In this document: in pieces, positions 42,780-50,194 of the stretch
Layout of the letters: every line of letters begins with the position of its first letter
Numbering within the stretch: the stretch's first letter is position 1
Source: Acetomicrobium sp. S15 = DSM 107314
GTDB lineage: Bacteria; Synergistota; Synergistia; Synergistales; Thermosynergistaceae
Assembly (NCBI RefSeq): GCF_016125955.1
Contig: NZ_JADEVE010000388.1
Location: 62,001-126,000, forward strand
DNA length: 64,000 nt
Direction of reading: 5' to 3'
The notes under the pieces: generated by a model
What the model was told of the DNA's origin: nothing
The model's database searches: none
Seen by the model: the letters and a program-made list of their open reading frames with translations, nothing else
Made by a program: the position numbers and the translations under genes

Positions 42780-43549
42780 AACAGCCTTAGGAGGGAGTAT
42801 CCCAAGAGGCCTATTGCCTCCCTTATGGTCAAAAACGAGAGCTCCAAATCCGATGCAGAGGGGAGAAAATCTATGGCCTCAAGTGGACATTGATCTGCGA
42901 GGTATCCGACAGGATAAGGGTATATAGCAATGCCCTCCATTTTCCTCGTGGCCATCCAGAGGGCCCGCCTCATGTGGTAAGCGCTCGTTACCAATACCGC
43001 GTTGCGATATCCCATCTCTTTCAATCTATCGCCGGCTATCTCCACGTTTTCCCATGTGGTGCGCGACTCATTTTCTACGATCGTCGGCACTCTTGGCCTC
43101 CATAGCGCAACCTTGCGGGCCATCGCCTCCGCCTCGGACATTCCGCCTCCTCTGGGCAATCCTCCCGACAACATAAGAGGCCATCCGTGGCGCGATGCCA
43201 CCTCCCAGGCTCCGACTAACCTCTGAAGCCCGTGGGGACTCAGGTCAAATTGATCGGGAGCCGAACCGCGCCACATTCCACCGCTGAGGACCACGACTAC
43301 GGCATTTTCTTCGTCCTCAGGCAAGCTCGGTCTTATTCCTTGCTCCCAGGGGGCTGCTATGTATCGTGTCCCCAACCCTGTGCTCATGACGTAAAGAGTT
43401 GCGGCGCAGAGGAGCAAAAAGCTTGCTACGACTGGGCGGCGCGGCCTTCTCAAGAGTGCCGCCCCCAGGACGAAAAGCAGTAGTATGATTACGCCTGGCG
43501 GCGTTATGGCGGAACCCATAAGCTTGTAGAAGAAAAACCCTATGCTCAA
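42776..43549 (-). CDS. YdcF/ElyC-family membrane protein (DUF218)
   Basis: This 257-aa protein has two N-terminal membrane segments (about residues 15-32 and 38-58) and a periplasmic DUF218 domain with VVVVLSGGM, SGG, ENESRTTWENV and LVTSAYHMRRA. ElyC in E. coli is linked to cell-envelope polysaccharide metabolism. It converges with rarA and overlaps it by 4 bp. Confidence 0.85.
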   Translation of the reverse strand: MSIGFFFYKLMGSAITPPGVIILLLFVLGAALLRRPRRPVVASFLLLCAATLYVMSTGLGTRYIAAPWEQGIRPSLPEDEENAVVVVLSGGMWRGSAPDQFDLSPHGLQRLVGAWEVASRHGWPLMLSGGLPRGGGMSEAEAMARKVALWRPRVPTIVENESRTTWENVEIAGDRLKEMGYRNAVLVTSAYHMRRALWMATRKMEGIAIYPYPVGYLADQCPLEAIDFLPSASDLELSFLTIREAIGLLGYSLLRLF

Positions 43550-43588
43550 TTCTTACAAGCCTTCTTTCAGCCGAGCGCGTTACATGAG

Positions 43589-44254
43589 TTACCCTTTATT
43601 CTTTTTAAAATGATCCACCAGAAGATCTCGAAGCCGTTCCAAGTGGCCGCGCATTGCCGTCTTGGCCCGTTCCTCATCGCGCTCGAGTATGGCGTCGATA
43701 ATTTCCACGTGTTCCGAGGCCAAGGTCTTCAGCGGCAAACCCGCTATGGAATGACGGCGGTATAGCTGTAGCAGGTCGTAGAGATTATTGAATATGGTCA
43801 TAAGGAAGCGATTGTCCGCAGCCTCGCAGAGCGTTGAATGAAACTCCGTGTCCAGTCTTACGAACTCCATCGGATCGTCGCTTGAGAAGGAGGAAAAGAT
43901 CTCTCTGAAACCTTTTAACTCTTCGGGTGGCGTCTTGGAGCAAAGGCGCTCTATTGCCAACAGCTCCAGCGCGAGGCGCACGTCATAAAAGTCTGATATA
44001 TCTTCGGCGGTGAGTTTTCTGACGTAAGCTCCCTTCCTGGGGACGAGTTCCACCAGCCCGCTCTGGGTGAGCTGTCTGATTGCCTCGCGCACGGGCGTGC
44101 GAGATACGGCCAGTTTGTCAGCCAGTTCTACTTCAGACAGCTTCTCTCCCGGCTTTATGAGTCCGGTCACGATAGCGTCGCGGATCTTCTGATAGACGAT
44201 CTGCCGCAGATCCGCGTTATCGGCGGAAGGTGGGACAGCTTCTTCGTTTTTCAT
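43589..44254 (-). CDS. GntR-family regulator, FadR/FCD type
   Basis: The 221-aa protein has an N-terminal winged helix (VYQKIRDAIVTGLIKPGEKLSEVELADKLAVSRTPVREAIRQL in two parts) and a C-terminal FCD ligand-binding domain (DVRLALELLAIERL, DTEFHSTLCEAADN, EHVEIIDAILERD). FCD members usually sense small organic acids through a metal site. It is encoded next to a PduO-type adenosyltransferase and may control neighbouring genes. Confidence 0.9.
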   Translation of the reverse strand: MKNEEAVPPSADNADLRQIVYQKIRDAIVTGLIKPGEKLSEVELADKLAVSRTPVREAIRQLTQSGLVELVPRKGAYVRKLTAEDISDFYDVRLALELLAIERLCSKTPPEELKGFREIFSSFSSDDPMEFVRLDTEFHSTLCEAADNRFLMTIFNNLYDLLQLYRRHSIAGLPLKTLASEHVEIIDAILERDEERAKTAMRGHLERLRDLLVDHFKKNKG

Positions 44255-44297
44255 GTCAACAACCTCCTCGTTGGGCTTAAAAGACGTCCGTTGGGGA

Positions 44298-44807
44298 TCA
44301 TGCGTCCCTGGCTATGCGGTCGGCCCATAGGGCCATGGCGTATATGGCATCGGACAGCCGGTTTAAGTAAGCGTATGTAGCGTCATCGATTTCGCTCACC
44401 CGGACAAGCCTCACGGCCAATCTCTCCGCTCGTCTGGCAACGGTGCGGGCTATGTGGAGTGCGGCACCCAGGGTTGAATCGCCGGGCTTTACGAAGGCTG
44501 GTTTGCCGTCGAGCAGTCTCTTGACATACTCCACGATATCCTCCAGTTTGGCAATTGATGGGAGCTCCAAGCCGGGGTAGAGCGCGAGACATCCCATCAG
44601 TTGGCCTAGATCTTCTTCCATGGCCAGCAATCGTGCCTTGAGCTCTTCAAAGGGGCAGATGGCCCTGGCCATGCCTATGTGAGCCTGACATTCGTCGAGC
44701 GTTCCGTATAGTTCGACGCGAGGGTCGTCTTTTGGCACGCGCGTACCGTTGCCCAAGCTCGTCGTGCCTTTATCCCCGCCCTTTGTGGTGATTTCGAACT
44801 TAGCCAT
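44298..44807 (-). CDS. ATP:cob(I)alamin adenosyltransferase, PduO type
   Basis: This 169-aa four-helix-bundle enzyme has TKGGDKGTTSLGNGTRVPKD near the N-terminus (ATP-binding) and ARTVARRAERL and YLNRLSDAIYAMALWAD near the C-terminus. It makes adenosylcobalamin. It is unrelated in fold to the CobO-type enzyme at 9.6 kb, so the organism has two isozymes, one perhaps dedicated to a particular B12-dependent pathway. Confidence 0.93.
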   Translation of the reverse strand: MAKFEITTKGGDKGTTSLGNGTRVPKDDPRVELYGTLDECQAHIGMARAICPFEELKARLLAMEEDLGQLMGCLALYPGLELPSIAKLEDIVEYVKRLLDGKPAFVKPGDSTLGAALHIARTVARRAERLAVRLVRVSEIDDATYAYLNRLSDAIYAMALWADRIARDA

Positions 44808-44830
44808 ATCCTGCCTCCCGATAAAGAACC

Positions 44831-45274
44831 TTAAACCGTATCTGCTTTCGTTTCTTCCTTAGGTTGAGAGACGAGCACAAAAAGGCCCGTGGCAGAGACA
44901 CAAGGAAGGTCGTCTTCGTCCAAAATTTCGGCCTCCGTAAAGACCTTGCGACCCTTCTGCGTCGTCACCTTGCCGCAGGCTCGATAAGATTTCCCTAAAA
45001 GTACCGGCTTGCGAAAAAGTAGCTCCATCTTGGCCGTGACATAAAAGTCTTGCGATTCCATTTTGGTTGCCCTTGCCATGGCATCGTCTATTATTGCAGC
45101 CAATATCCCGCCGTGCACCATGTCTTCGTAGCCGCACCAACTTTCGTCGGGCACAAAGGGTATCACCACCTGCTTTGTAACCTCGTCCCAAAAGAGCTTG
45201 AGTCCAAGCGTCCTTTTGTTTAGCTTTGCCTCTCCGCACACGAAACAGGTAGGAGTGTGAGGCATCTCTTTCAT
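44831..45274 (-). CDS. PaaI-like hot-dog thioesterase
   Basis: This 147-aa hot-dog protein has the HGGILAAIIDDAMA helix typical of the PaaI/YbgC-like thioesterases and ends in the usual strand CVSATGLFVLV. A short N-terminal Cys pair (CFVCG) is present. ATG at 45274 has GGAGG ten bases upstream; a longer frame from 45316 is less likely. The substrate is unknown. Confidence 0.82.
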   Translation of the reverse strand: MKEMPHTPTCFVCGEAKLNKRTLGLKLFWDEVTKQVVIPFVPDESWCGYEDMVHGGILAAIIDDAMARATKMESQDFYVTAKMELLFRKPVLLGKSYRACGKVTTQKGRKVFTEAEILDEDDLPCVSATGLFVLVSQPKEETKADTV

Positions 45275-45356
45275 AGAAACATCGCCTCCAAGCCTTTTGC
45301 CATCTAAGGCCATCATAGGGTTCTCCGGGGGAGTTATGCTCTGCGATCTGTGTATT

Positions 45357-46169
45357 TTAACCCAAAGCCACGTCTAAAACCATCATAACGGCAAATCCCA
45401 GCATAGCGCTCATGGTGGTTATGTTGGTTTCGCCGCTGCGCTGGGCCTCTGGGATAACCTCTTCCACTACAACGAAGATCATGGCGCCGGCCGCGAAAGA
45501 AAGTGCGTATGGCAATACGGGTTGGGCGACCAATACCATGGCAGCCCCGATGACACCGGCTATGGGTTCGACCATCCCTGAGAGCTGTCCGAGCTGAAAG
45601 CTCTTCCATCGGGATAACCCCTCTCGCCGCAGGGGCATTGAGATGGCAAACCCTTCCGGGAAGTTCTGTATCCCTATGCCAAGAGCGAGCGAGATCGCTC
45701 CTGCGAGCGATGCCGATGGGAGGTCGTAAGCCAATGCGCCGAATGCCACCCCCACAGCCATGCCCTCAGGAATATTATGCAGTGTGACCGCCAATACCAA
45801 TAAAGTGGTCTTCTGCAATGAAGTTTTTATCCCCTCTGCCTCTGAAGTCTTGAGTCCCTTGTGGAGGTGAGGCAAAATCTTGTCGATTAATCTCATAAAA
45901 ACTCCGCCACCTAAAAAACCGACCAAAGGCGGAACCCACACCGGGACGCCTTTGCCTTGCGACATTTCTATAGCTGGAGCCAAGAGCGACCAATAACTCG
46001 CGGCTATCATGACGCCTCCAGCGAAGGCGAGCATACTGTCTAAGAAAATTTTGCTTACCTGTTTGGTTAGAAAAACGCATGCAGCCCCTGCAGCGGTTAC
46101 ACCCCACGTAAAACACGTAGCCAAAAGGGCCTGCATCGTGGGGGATAAATTCAAAAACCATTCAGCCAA
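45357..46169 (-). CDS. ZIP-family metal transporter
   Basis: This 270-aa integral membrane protein has about eight hydrophobic segments. TM4 carries the metal-site motif HNIPEGMAVG and TM5 has QNFPEGFAISMP; a later VVEEVIPEAQ segment is also typical. ZIP proteins import Zn or Fe and related divalent metals. It starts with TTG at 46169. A TATAAT on the minus strand (46224-46229) may drive it. Confidence 0.92.
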   Translation of the reverse strand: MAEWFLNLSPTMQALLATCFTWGVTAAGAACVFLTKQVSKIFLDSMLAFAGGVMIAASYWSLLAPAIEMSQGKGVPVWVPPLVGFLGGGVFMRLIDKILPHLHKGLKTSEAEGIKTSLQKTTLLVLAVTLHNIPEGMAVGVAFGALAYDLPSASLAGAISLALGIGIQNFPEGFAISMPLRREGLSRWKSFQLGQLSGMVEPIAGVIGAAMVLVAQPVLPYALSFAAGAMIFVVVEEVIPEAQRSGETNITTMSAMLGFAVMMVLDVALG

Positions 46170-46240
46170 ACTTTATATCAATCCTTTCGCTCGCTTTTGG
46201 CATCTTGGGTTCGAATAAAACTTATTATAGCAAAGCCTAA

Positions 46241-46278
46241 AAAATAAAGCATGGCCCCTCTGCACAGAGGGGCCATGC
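46241..46278 (-). terminator. Terminator of the YjfB-like gene
   Basis: An almost uninterrupted palindrome at 46249-46278 (GCATGGCCCCTCTG and its complement) is followed on the minus strand by TTTATTTTTT. Confidence 0.85.
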
Positions 46279-46285
46279 GGGCGCC

Positions 46286-46441
46286 TTAGGCTTCTAAGTC
46301 TACGTTTTGTCCAATTCCAAGGCTCTGGAAGAGCTGGGCCGTCATGGCCTTTTGCAGCTCCGCTACCTGCTTAAACGTCGCATACTGAACGGCTAATTGA
46401 ACGTCCTGAGCCTGAGCAGCACCTATGCGTTCTATGTCCAT
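46286..46441 (-). CDS. YjfB-like putative motility-associated small protein
   Basis: This 51-aa protein begins MDIERIGAAQAQDVQLAVQ and ends in a short helix with QLFQSLGI. It resembles the YjfB family (putative motility protein) in start, length and Gln/Ala-rich helix. AGGAGG lies ten bases before the ATG at 46441. The function is not established. Confidence 0.65.
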   Translation of the reverse strand: MDIERIGAAQAQDVQLAVQYATFKQVAELQKAMTAQLFQSLGIGQNVDLEA

Positions 46442-46778
46442 CGGAGCCTCACCTCCTAAAGGACGCCCATCATTATTATCGACCATTTTGCCTTATGATG
46501 AGTAGTGAATGGATGTGAGAGTGGAAGTTAATGTGAGGGTGAGTGTGAGAGCGAGTGTGAATGTGGGTGTAGTTTTATGAATCGACCACATGGAGGGACA
46601 ACCATTCTTTTCACGCTTTACGCATTACTGATCACGCATCACTGTTTTTAGCCCCGACTATAGGGGACAGGGCAGTGATGAGTGATGAGTGAAAGTGAGT
46701 GTGAATGTAGAGGTGGGGGAGTTATACAAACAGAGGCATCGTTTGTTTCTTAGTTGTTGTGCTTCACGCATTACTGAT

Positions 46779-46804
46779 CACTGATCACGCATCAGTGGTT
46801 TTTT
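46779..46804 (+). terminator. Terminator-like hairpin without an upstream plus-strand gene
   Basis: CACTGAT-CACGC-ATCAGTG is followed by GTTTTTT. No plus-strand gene precedes it within about 2 kb, so it either ends an unknown small transcript or is a decayed repeat. Confidence 0.45.
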
Positions 46805-46813
46805 CGGGTTCGA

Positions 46814-46843
46814 TTGACACGGGCGGCTTTGATGTGATACATA
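46814..46843 (+). promoter_or_regulatory. Probable ferritin promoter
   Basis: TTGACA (46814-46819) is perfect. The best -10 is TACATA (46838-46843) at 18 bp. Confidence 0.5.
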
Positions 46844-46888
46844 TACTTCGCAAAATGCAATGATTTTGAATAAGTGGAGGTGTTAACC

Positions 46889-47377
46889 GTGAACGAGAAA
46901 TTGCTCAAGGCTTTACAGGAACAGCTCAACGCGGAAGCTTATTCGGCGTATCTGTATTTTTCCATGGCCTCTTGGTTCGAGTCGGAAAACTTGACCGGGA
47001 TGGCTCACTGGATGAAGGTTCAGGCAAAAGAGGAGCTTGAGCACGCCGAGCGTTTTTACAATTTTATAAACGCGAGGCGGCAGAAGGTGAACCTCTTACC
47101 CATAGACGGACCGAAGACGGAATGGTCTTCTCCTCTCGAAGCGTTTGAAGATGCCTTTAAGCACGAACAGGTCGTTTCGAAGCGCATACACGATCTATTG
47201 GCGCTTGCAATCGAGGTGAAAGATTATCCCACTCAGGAATTCCTGCAGTGGTTCGTCAAAGAGCAGGTGGAAGAGGAGGCTGCCGCTGAGAGCATCGTCC
47301 GAAAACTGCAGCTCGTCGGCGACTCTAAGAATGCCCTTTTCATGCTCGATCACGCTCTCGGAGAGAGGGGCGAGTGA
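46889..47377 (+). CDS. ftnA: Ferritin
   Basis: Iron-storage protein of 162 aa of the non-haem bacterial ferritin type. Ferroxidase-site residues are visible in QLNAEAYSAYLYF, AKEELEHAERFYNF and VKEQVEEEAAAESI. GTG at 46889 follows GGAGG by eight bases; an upstream GTG at 46874 overlaps the ribosome-binding site. It is monocistronic, with its own promoter and terminator. Confidence 0.95.
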   Translation: MNEKLLKALQEQLNAEAYSAYLYFSMASWFESENLTGMAHWMKVQAKEELEHAERFYNFINARRQKVNLLPIDGPKTEWSSPLEAFEDAFKHEQVVSKRIHDLLALAIEVKDYPTQEFLQWFVKEQVEEEAAAESIVRKLQLVGDSKNALFMLDHALGERGE

Positions 47378-47403
47378 GAAAGCGTTAAATTGGGTTAAAA
47401 TTT

Positions 47404-47445
47404 GAGGGAGGCAAGGTTTAACCATGCCTCCCTCATGGTTTTTTT
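47404..47445 (+). terminator. Ferritin terminator
   Basis: GAGGGAGGCA pairs with TGCCTCCCTC (10 bp), followed by ATGGTTTTTTT. Confidence 0.85.
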
Positions 47446-47492
47446 AAACATAGTTTGGACTGTTTCTAAAGATAAACAAAGGGGGAGTTGTT

Positions 47493-48023
47493 ATGGCCGA
47501 GGAGAAGATTCAGCTCGAATCGCTTTTCAGCTTGACGTATGGAATGTATATCGTGAGCACCGCATATGAAGGAAAGCTCAACGGTCAGATCGCCAACGCC
47601 GTTATGCAAATAACGGCCGAGCCGATATGCATCGCTGCTGCGATGCATAAAGATAATTTGACCACAACGTTGGTAGAAAAAAGCGGCATAATGGGCATAT
47701 CGGTGCTGGAAGAAGATGTGCCCATGACGTTCATAGGCAATTTCGGCTTTAAGAGTGGCCGCAGCATCGACAAATTTTGCGACTGCGAATACATCACTGG
47801 AGAGTTGGGCACACCGTTAGTGATAGACCATTGCCTGGCCATCGTCGAGGCGAAGGTCATAAACATAATGGAGGTCTACACTCATAAGCTCGTCGTGGGC
47901 GAAGTCGTCATGGCAAGGGCGCTCAAAGAGGGAGGTACACCGCTTACCTACTCGAACTATCATCTCATCAAGCGCGGCAAGTCGCCTAAAAACGCCCCCA
48001 CCGTCGTCTTCAACGCCCTTTGA
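47493..48023 (+). CDS. Flavin reductase-like FMN-binding protein
   Basis: This 176-aa FMN-binding split-barrel protein is similar to flavoredoxin and to the N-terminal half of high-molecular-weight rubredoxins (GMYIVSTAYEGKLNGQIANAVMQIT, then NLTTTLVEKSG). The rubredoxin domain of that family is absent. It may move electrons between NAD(P)H systems and oxygen- or peroxide-detoxifying enzymes, which would fit its place after ferritin. A GGGGGAG site precedes the ATG. Confidence 0.88.
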   Translation: MAEEKIQLESLFSLTYGMYIVSTAYEGKLNGQIANAVMQITAEPICIAAAMHKDNLTTTLVEKSGIMGISVLEEDVPMTFIGNFGFKSGRSIDKFCDCEYITGELGTPLVIDHCLAIVEAKVINIMEVYTHKLVVGEVVMARALKEGGTPLTYSNYHLIKRGKSPKNAPTVVFNAL

Positions 48024-48835
48024 GCGCAATGCCCGCACCGCAGGAATGCCTTCAAGTATTCGATGAGGTTTATTGTCTTTACAACCGGCGCGAATATGTG
48101 CCGCCGGACCCCCTTCAGTTTTTATATTCCTATCCTGATATCGAAGATAGGGAAATAGTTGGCCTGATCGCTGCAATGCTCGCCTTCGGCAGGGTAGAGC
48201 AGATCATAAAGAGCGTCGGCATAGTATTGGATGTACTTGGCCATCATCCAAGGGTTTCCTTGCTGGGTCTGAGCGATGAGGAGCTCTCCGCGTCGTTTTT
48301 TGATTTCAGGCATCGATGGGTCAAAGGTCCTCACGTCGTCGCCCTCTTGCGGGGGATCAAGGCGACGATAGAGGAGCACGATTCGCTGCAACGCGCATTC
48401 GCCTCAAGCCTAAGCCTGAGCGACGGGGATCTATTGCAAGCCCTTTCTCTCTTTGCGAATGACCTCATACGCCACGCCAGGTTGTCAGAAATGAGCGGTT
48501 TTATTCCCGATCCTGGGAGGGAGAGCGCCTGTAAGAGGTGGCACCTTTATCTGAGATGGATGGTTAGAGCTGATGAAGTTGATCCCGGCGGTTGGGATTC
48601 GATATCTCCCTCGAAACTCCTGATACCCTTGGACACCCACATGTTTCGCCTCGGCAGGACGCTTGGGTGGATCTCTCATAAGGCGCCAGACCAAAAAGCA
48701 GCCGTCGAACTTACCAGAGCCTTTCAGGTTATTTCCCCAAAAGACCCGGTGCGCTACGACTTCTCGCTGACGCGTTGGGGCATACGTCGCGATCTGGATT
48801 TCAGCGAACTACTAAGGCGTCTCGACGTAGCATGA
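48020..48835 (+). CDS. TIGR02757/DUF2400 family protein
   Basis: This 271-aa protein matches the DUF2400/TIGR02757 family: DREIVGLIAAMLAFGRVEQI near the N-terminus, LCKRWHLYLRWMVR-like SACKRWHLYLRWMVR, and PLDTHMFRLGRTLGW. The latter part resembles the HhH-glycosylase fold, but no activity has been assigned as far as I know. It starts with TTG overlapping the upstream stop, or ATG at 48029. Confidence 0.85.
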   Translation: MSAMPAPQECLQVFDEVYCLYNRREYVPPDPLQFLYSYPDIEDREIVGLIAAMLAFGRVEQIIKSVGIVLDVLGHHPRVSLLGLSDEELSASFFDFRHRWVKGPHVVALLRGIKATIEEHDSLQRAFASSLSLSDGDLLQALSLFANDLIRHARLSEMSGFIPDPGRESACKRWHLYLRWMVRADEVDPGGWDSISPSKLLIPLDTHMFRLGRTLGWISHKAPDQKAAVELTRAFQVISPKDPVRYDFSLTRWGIRRDLDFSELLRRLDVA

Positions 48836-48905
48836 AGCAATTTAACGCCACAACAAATTGGAGAGCGCTTTAATTGTTATAGTTTTCAGAATATATCGCA
48901 GAGGC

Positions 48906-48935
48906 TTGACACTTTCGTCATACCTCAAGTATAAA
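48906..48935 (+). promoter_or_regulatory. Promoter of the fructose-bisphosphatase gene
   Basis: TTGACA (48906-48911) and TATAAA (48930-48935) are 18 bp apart, near consensus. Confidence 0.8.
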
Positions 48936-48980
48936 TGTAGTGTTCCGCCAGATGATTCAGTTCCAAGCAAGTTTTGACTT

Positions 48981-49004
48981 GAGGGTTCACTTTTGTAAAC
49001 CCTC
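48981..49004 (+). promoter_or_regulatory. Hairpin in the fbp leader
   Basis: GAGGGTT and AACCCTC form a 7-bp stem around a 10-nt loop in the roughly 95-nt leader. No T-run follows. A role in translation or mRNA stability is inferred only. Confidence 0.35.
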
Positions 49005-49035
49005 ACCAATAACGCTCTCGTAAGGAGGGGTTTTT

Positions 49036-50136
49036 GTGAGGACCACGGTGACGGTCATTAAGGCGGATATAGGAAGCATCGGCGGGCATTTAAAGCCGAG
49101 CGAGGGGCTTCTCAAATTGGTTAAGTCGCGAGTCGAAGCCGAAAAGGGCAAGCTCATCATCGATTGTTACGTTTCGCATACAGGCGACGACATAGCGATA
49201 CTGTGCACTCACAATAAGGGCAAGAACAGCTCTGAGATTCACAAGATGGCTTGGGATACGCTCATGGAAGGGGCAAATCTCGCAAAAAAACAAGGGCTTT
49301 ACGGCGCAGGCCAAGACCTTTTGAAAGATGCCTTTTCGGGCAACGTGAAGGGCTTAGGCCCGGCTGTGGCTGAGCTCGAGTTCGACGAGAGGCCGAACGA
49401 ACCCTTCCTTTTCTTCGCCGCAGACAAGACCGATCCGGGTGCCTATAACCTCCCGCTTTACCTCGGATTTTGTGACCCCATGCATTGCAGTGGCCTCATC
49501 CTTTCGTCGAAGATGGCGAAGGGCTTCCGCTTCGAGATCATGGACGTAAGTTATACGGAAAAAGATAGGATAATCACATTAAACGCACCTGAGGAGCTGT
49601 ACGACATCGCCGCCCTCTTGAGGGATCCCGAGCGCTTCGTCGTCGCTGCCGTATATTCCAAGGAAAGCGGCGAACAGGTCACGGCGGCCAGCACTACGAG
49701 GCTCCACAATATCGCCGGCAAGTATGTGGGCAAAGACGACCCCATAATGCTGGTGCGTGTGCAGGGGAACTTTCCCGCCACGGGTGAGGTGCTGTCGCCA
49801 TACGCGCTCGGGCACTACGTAGCGGGGTTCATGCGTGGCAGCCACAACGGCCCGCTCATGCCCGTAAAGCTCAATTCCACCATATCCTATTTCGACGGCC
49901 CGCCCGTAGTGAGCTGCGCTGCCTTCTGCGTACACGAGGGGCACCTGACGGAGGCCGTTGACGCTTTTGACCATCCCTTCTGGGATTACGTGCGGCAAGA
50001 GGTCTCTAAGAAAGGGATAGAGATCCGTCGCCAAGGCTTTTTCGGCAACGCCATGCTCCCCATGAGCGAGCTCGAATACGGTGGCATAGCCGATAAGCTT
50101 CGGGGACTCGAAGAGCGTTTCGTAACGAAGGACTAA
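49036..50136 (+). CDS. fbp: Fructose-1,6-bisphosphate aldolase/phosphatase (class V, archaeal type)
   Basis: This 366-aa bifunctional enzyme condenses triose phosphates and dephosphorylates the product, driving gluconeogenesis one way. Hallmarks are the N-terminal TVTVIKADIGSIGGH, HTGDD, YGAGQDLLKDAFSGNVKG, DKTDPGAYNLPLYLGF and the late SCAAFCVHEG and YGGI segments. It starts with GTG, after TAAGGAGGGG. This class occurs in archaea and in thermophilic or anaerobic bacteria. It probably feeds glycogen synthesis through glgC and glgA. Confidence 0.95.
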   Translation: MRTTVTVIKADIGSIGGHLKPSEGLLKLVKSRVEAEKGKLIIDCYVSHTGDDIAILCTHNKGKNSSEIHKMAWDTLMEGANLAKKQGLYGAGQDLLKDAFSGNVKGLGPAVAELEFDERPNEPFLFFAADKTDPGAYNLPLYLGFCDPMHCSGLILSSKMAKGFRFEIMDVSYTEKDRIITLNAPEELYDIAALLRDPERFVVAAVYSKESGEQVTAASTTRLHNIAGKYVGKDDPIMLVRVQGNFPATGEVLSPYALGHYVAGFMRGSHNGPLMPVKLNSTISYFDGPPVVSCAAFCVHEGHLTEAVDAFDHPFWDYVRQEVSKKGIEIRRQGFFGNAMLPMSELEYGGIADKLRGLEERFVTKD

Positions 50137-50145
50137 AAGAATTGA

Positions 50146-50183
50146 AGGGCCTTGCGGCTTAGCAGCTTCATGTGCAAGGCCCT
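50146..50183. terminator. Terminator between fbp and the convergent oxidoreductase gene
   Basis: AGGGCCTTGC pairs with GCAAGGCCCT (10 bp) with an 18-nt loop. T-runs are weak on both sides, but its place between convergent genes supports the role. Confidence 0.6.
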
Positions 50184-50194
50184 GTTGTCATGCG

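Larger units (their letters stand above)
46442..46888. repeat. Repeat-rich spacer between the YjfB-like gene and ferritin
   Basis: About 450 bp without a gene. Low-complexity GTGAGTGTGAG-type runs lie at 46515-46565 and 46670-46710. ACGCATTACTGATCA occurs twice (46620-46634, 46766-46780), each followed by GATCACGCATCA. CATCACTG (46637) is mirrored by CAGTGATG (46673) around CCCC-GACTATA-GGGG. The right end carries the ferritin promoter. Confidence 0.6.

Noticed and set aside
46500-46800. CRISPR array
   Set aside because: Repeats are few, irregular, of low complexity and not separated by unique spacers of constant length; no cas genes are present.
48936-49035. Riboswitch in the fbp leader
   Set aside because: Only a simple 7-bp hairpin is visible; no known riboswitch core was recognised.
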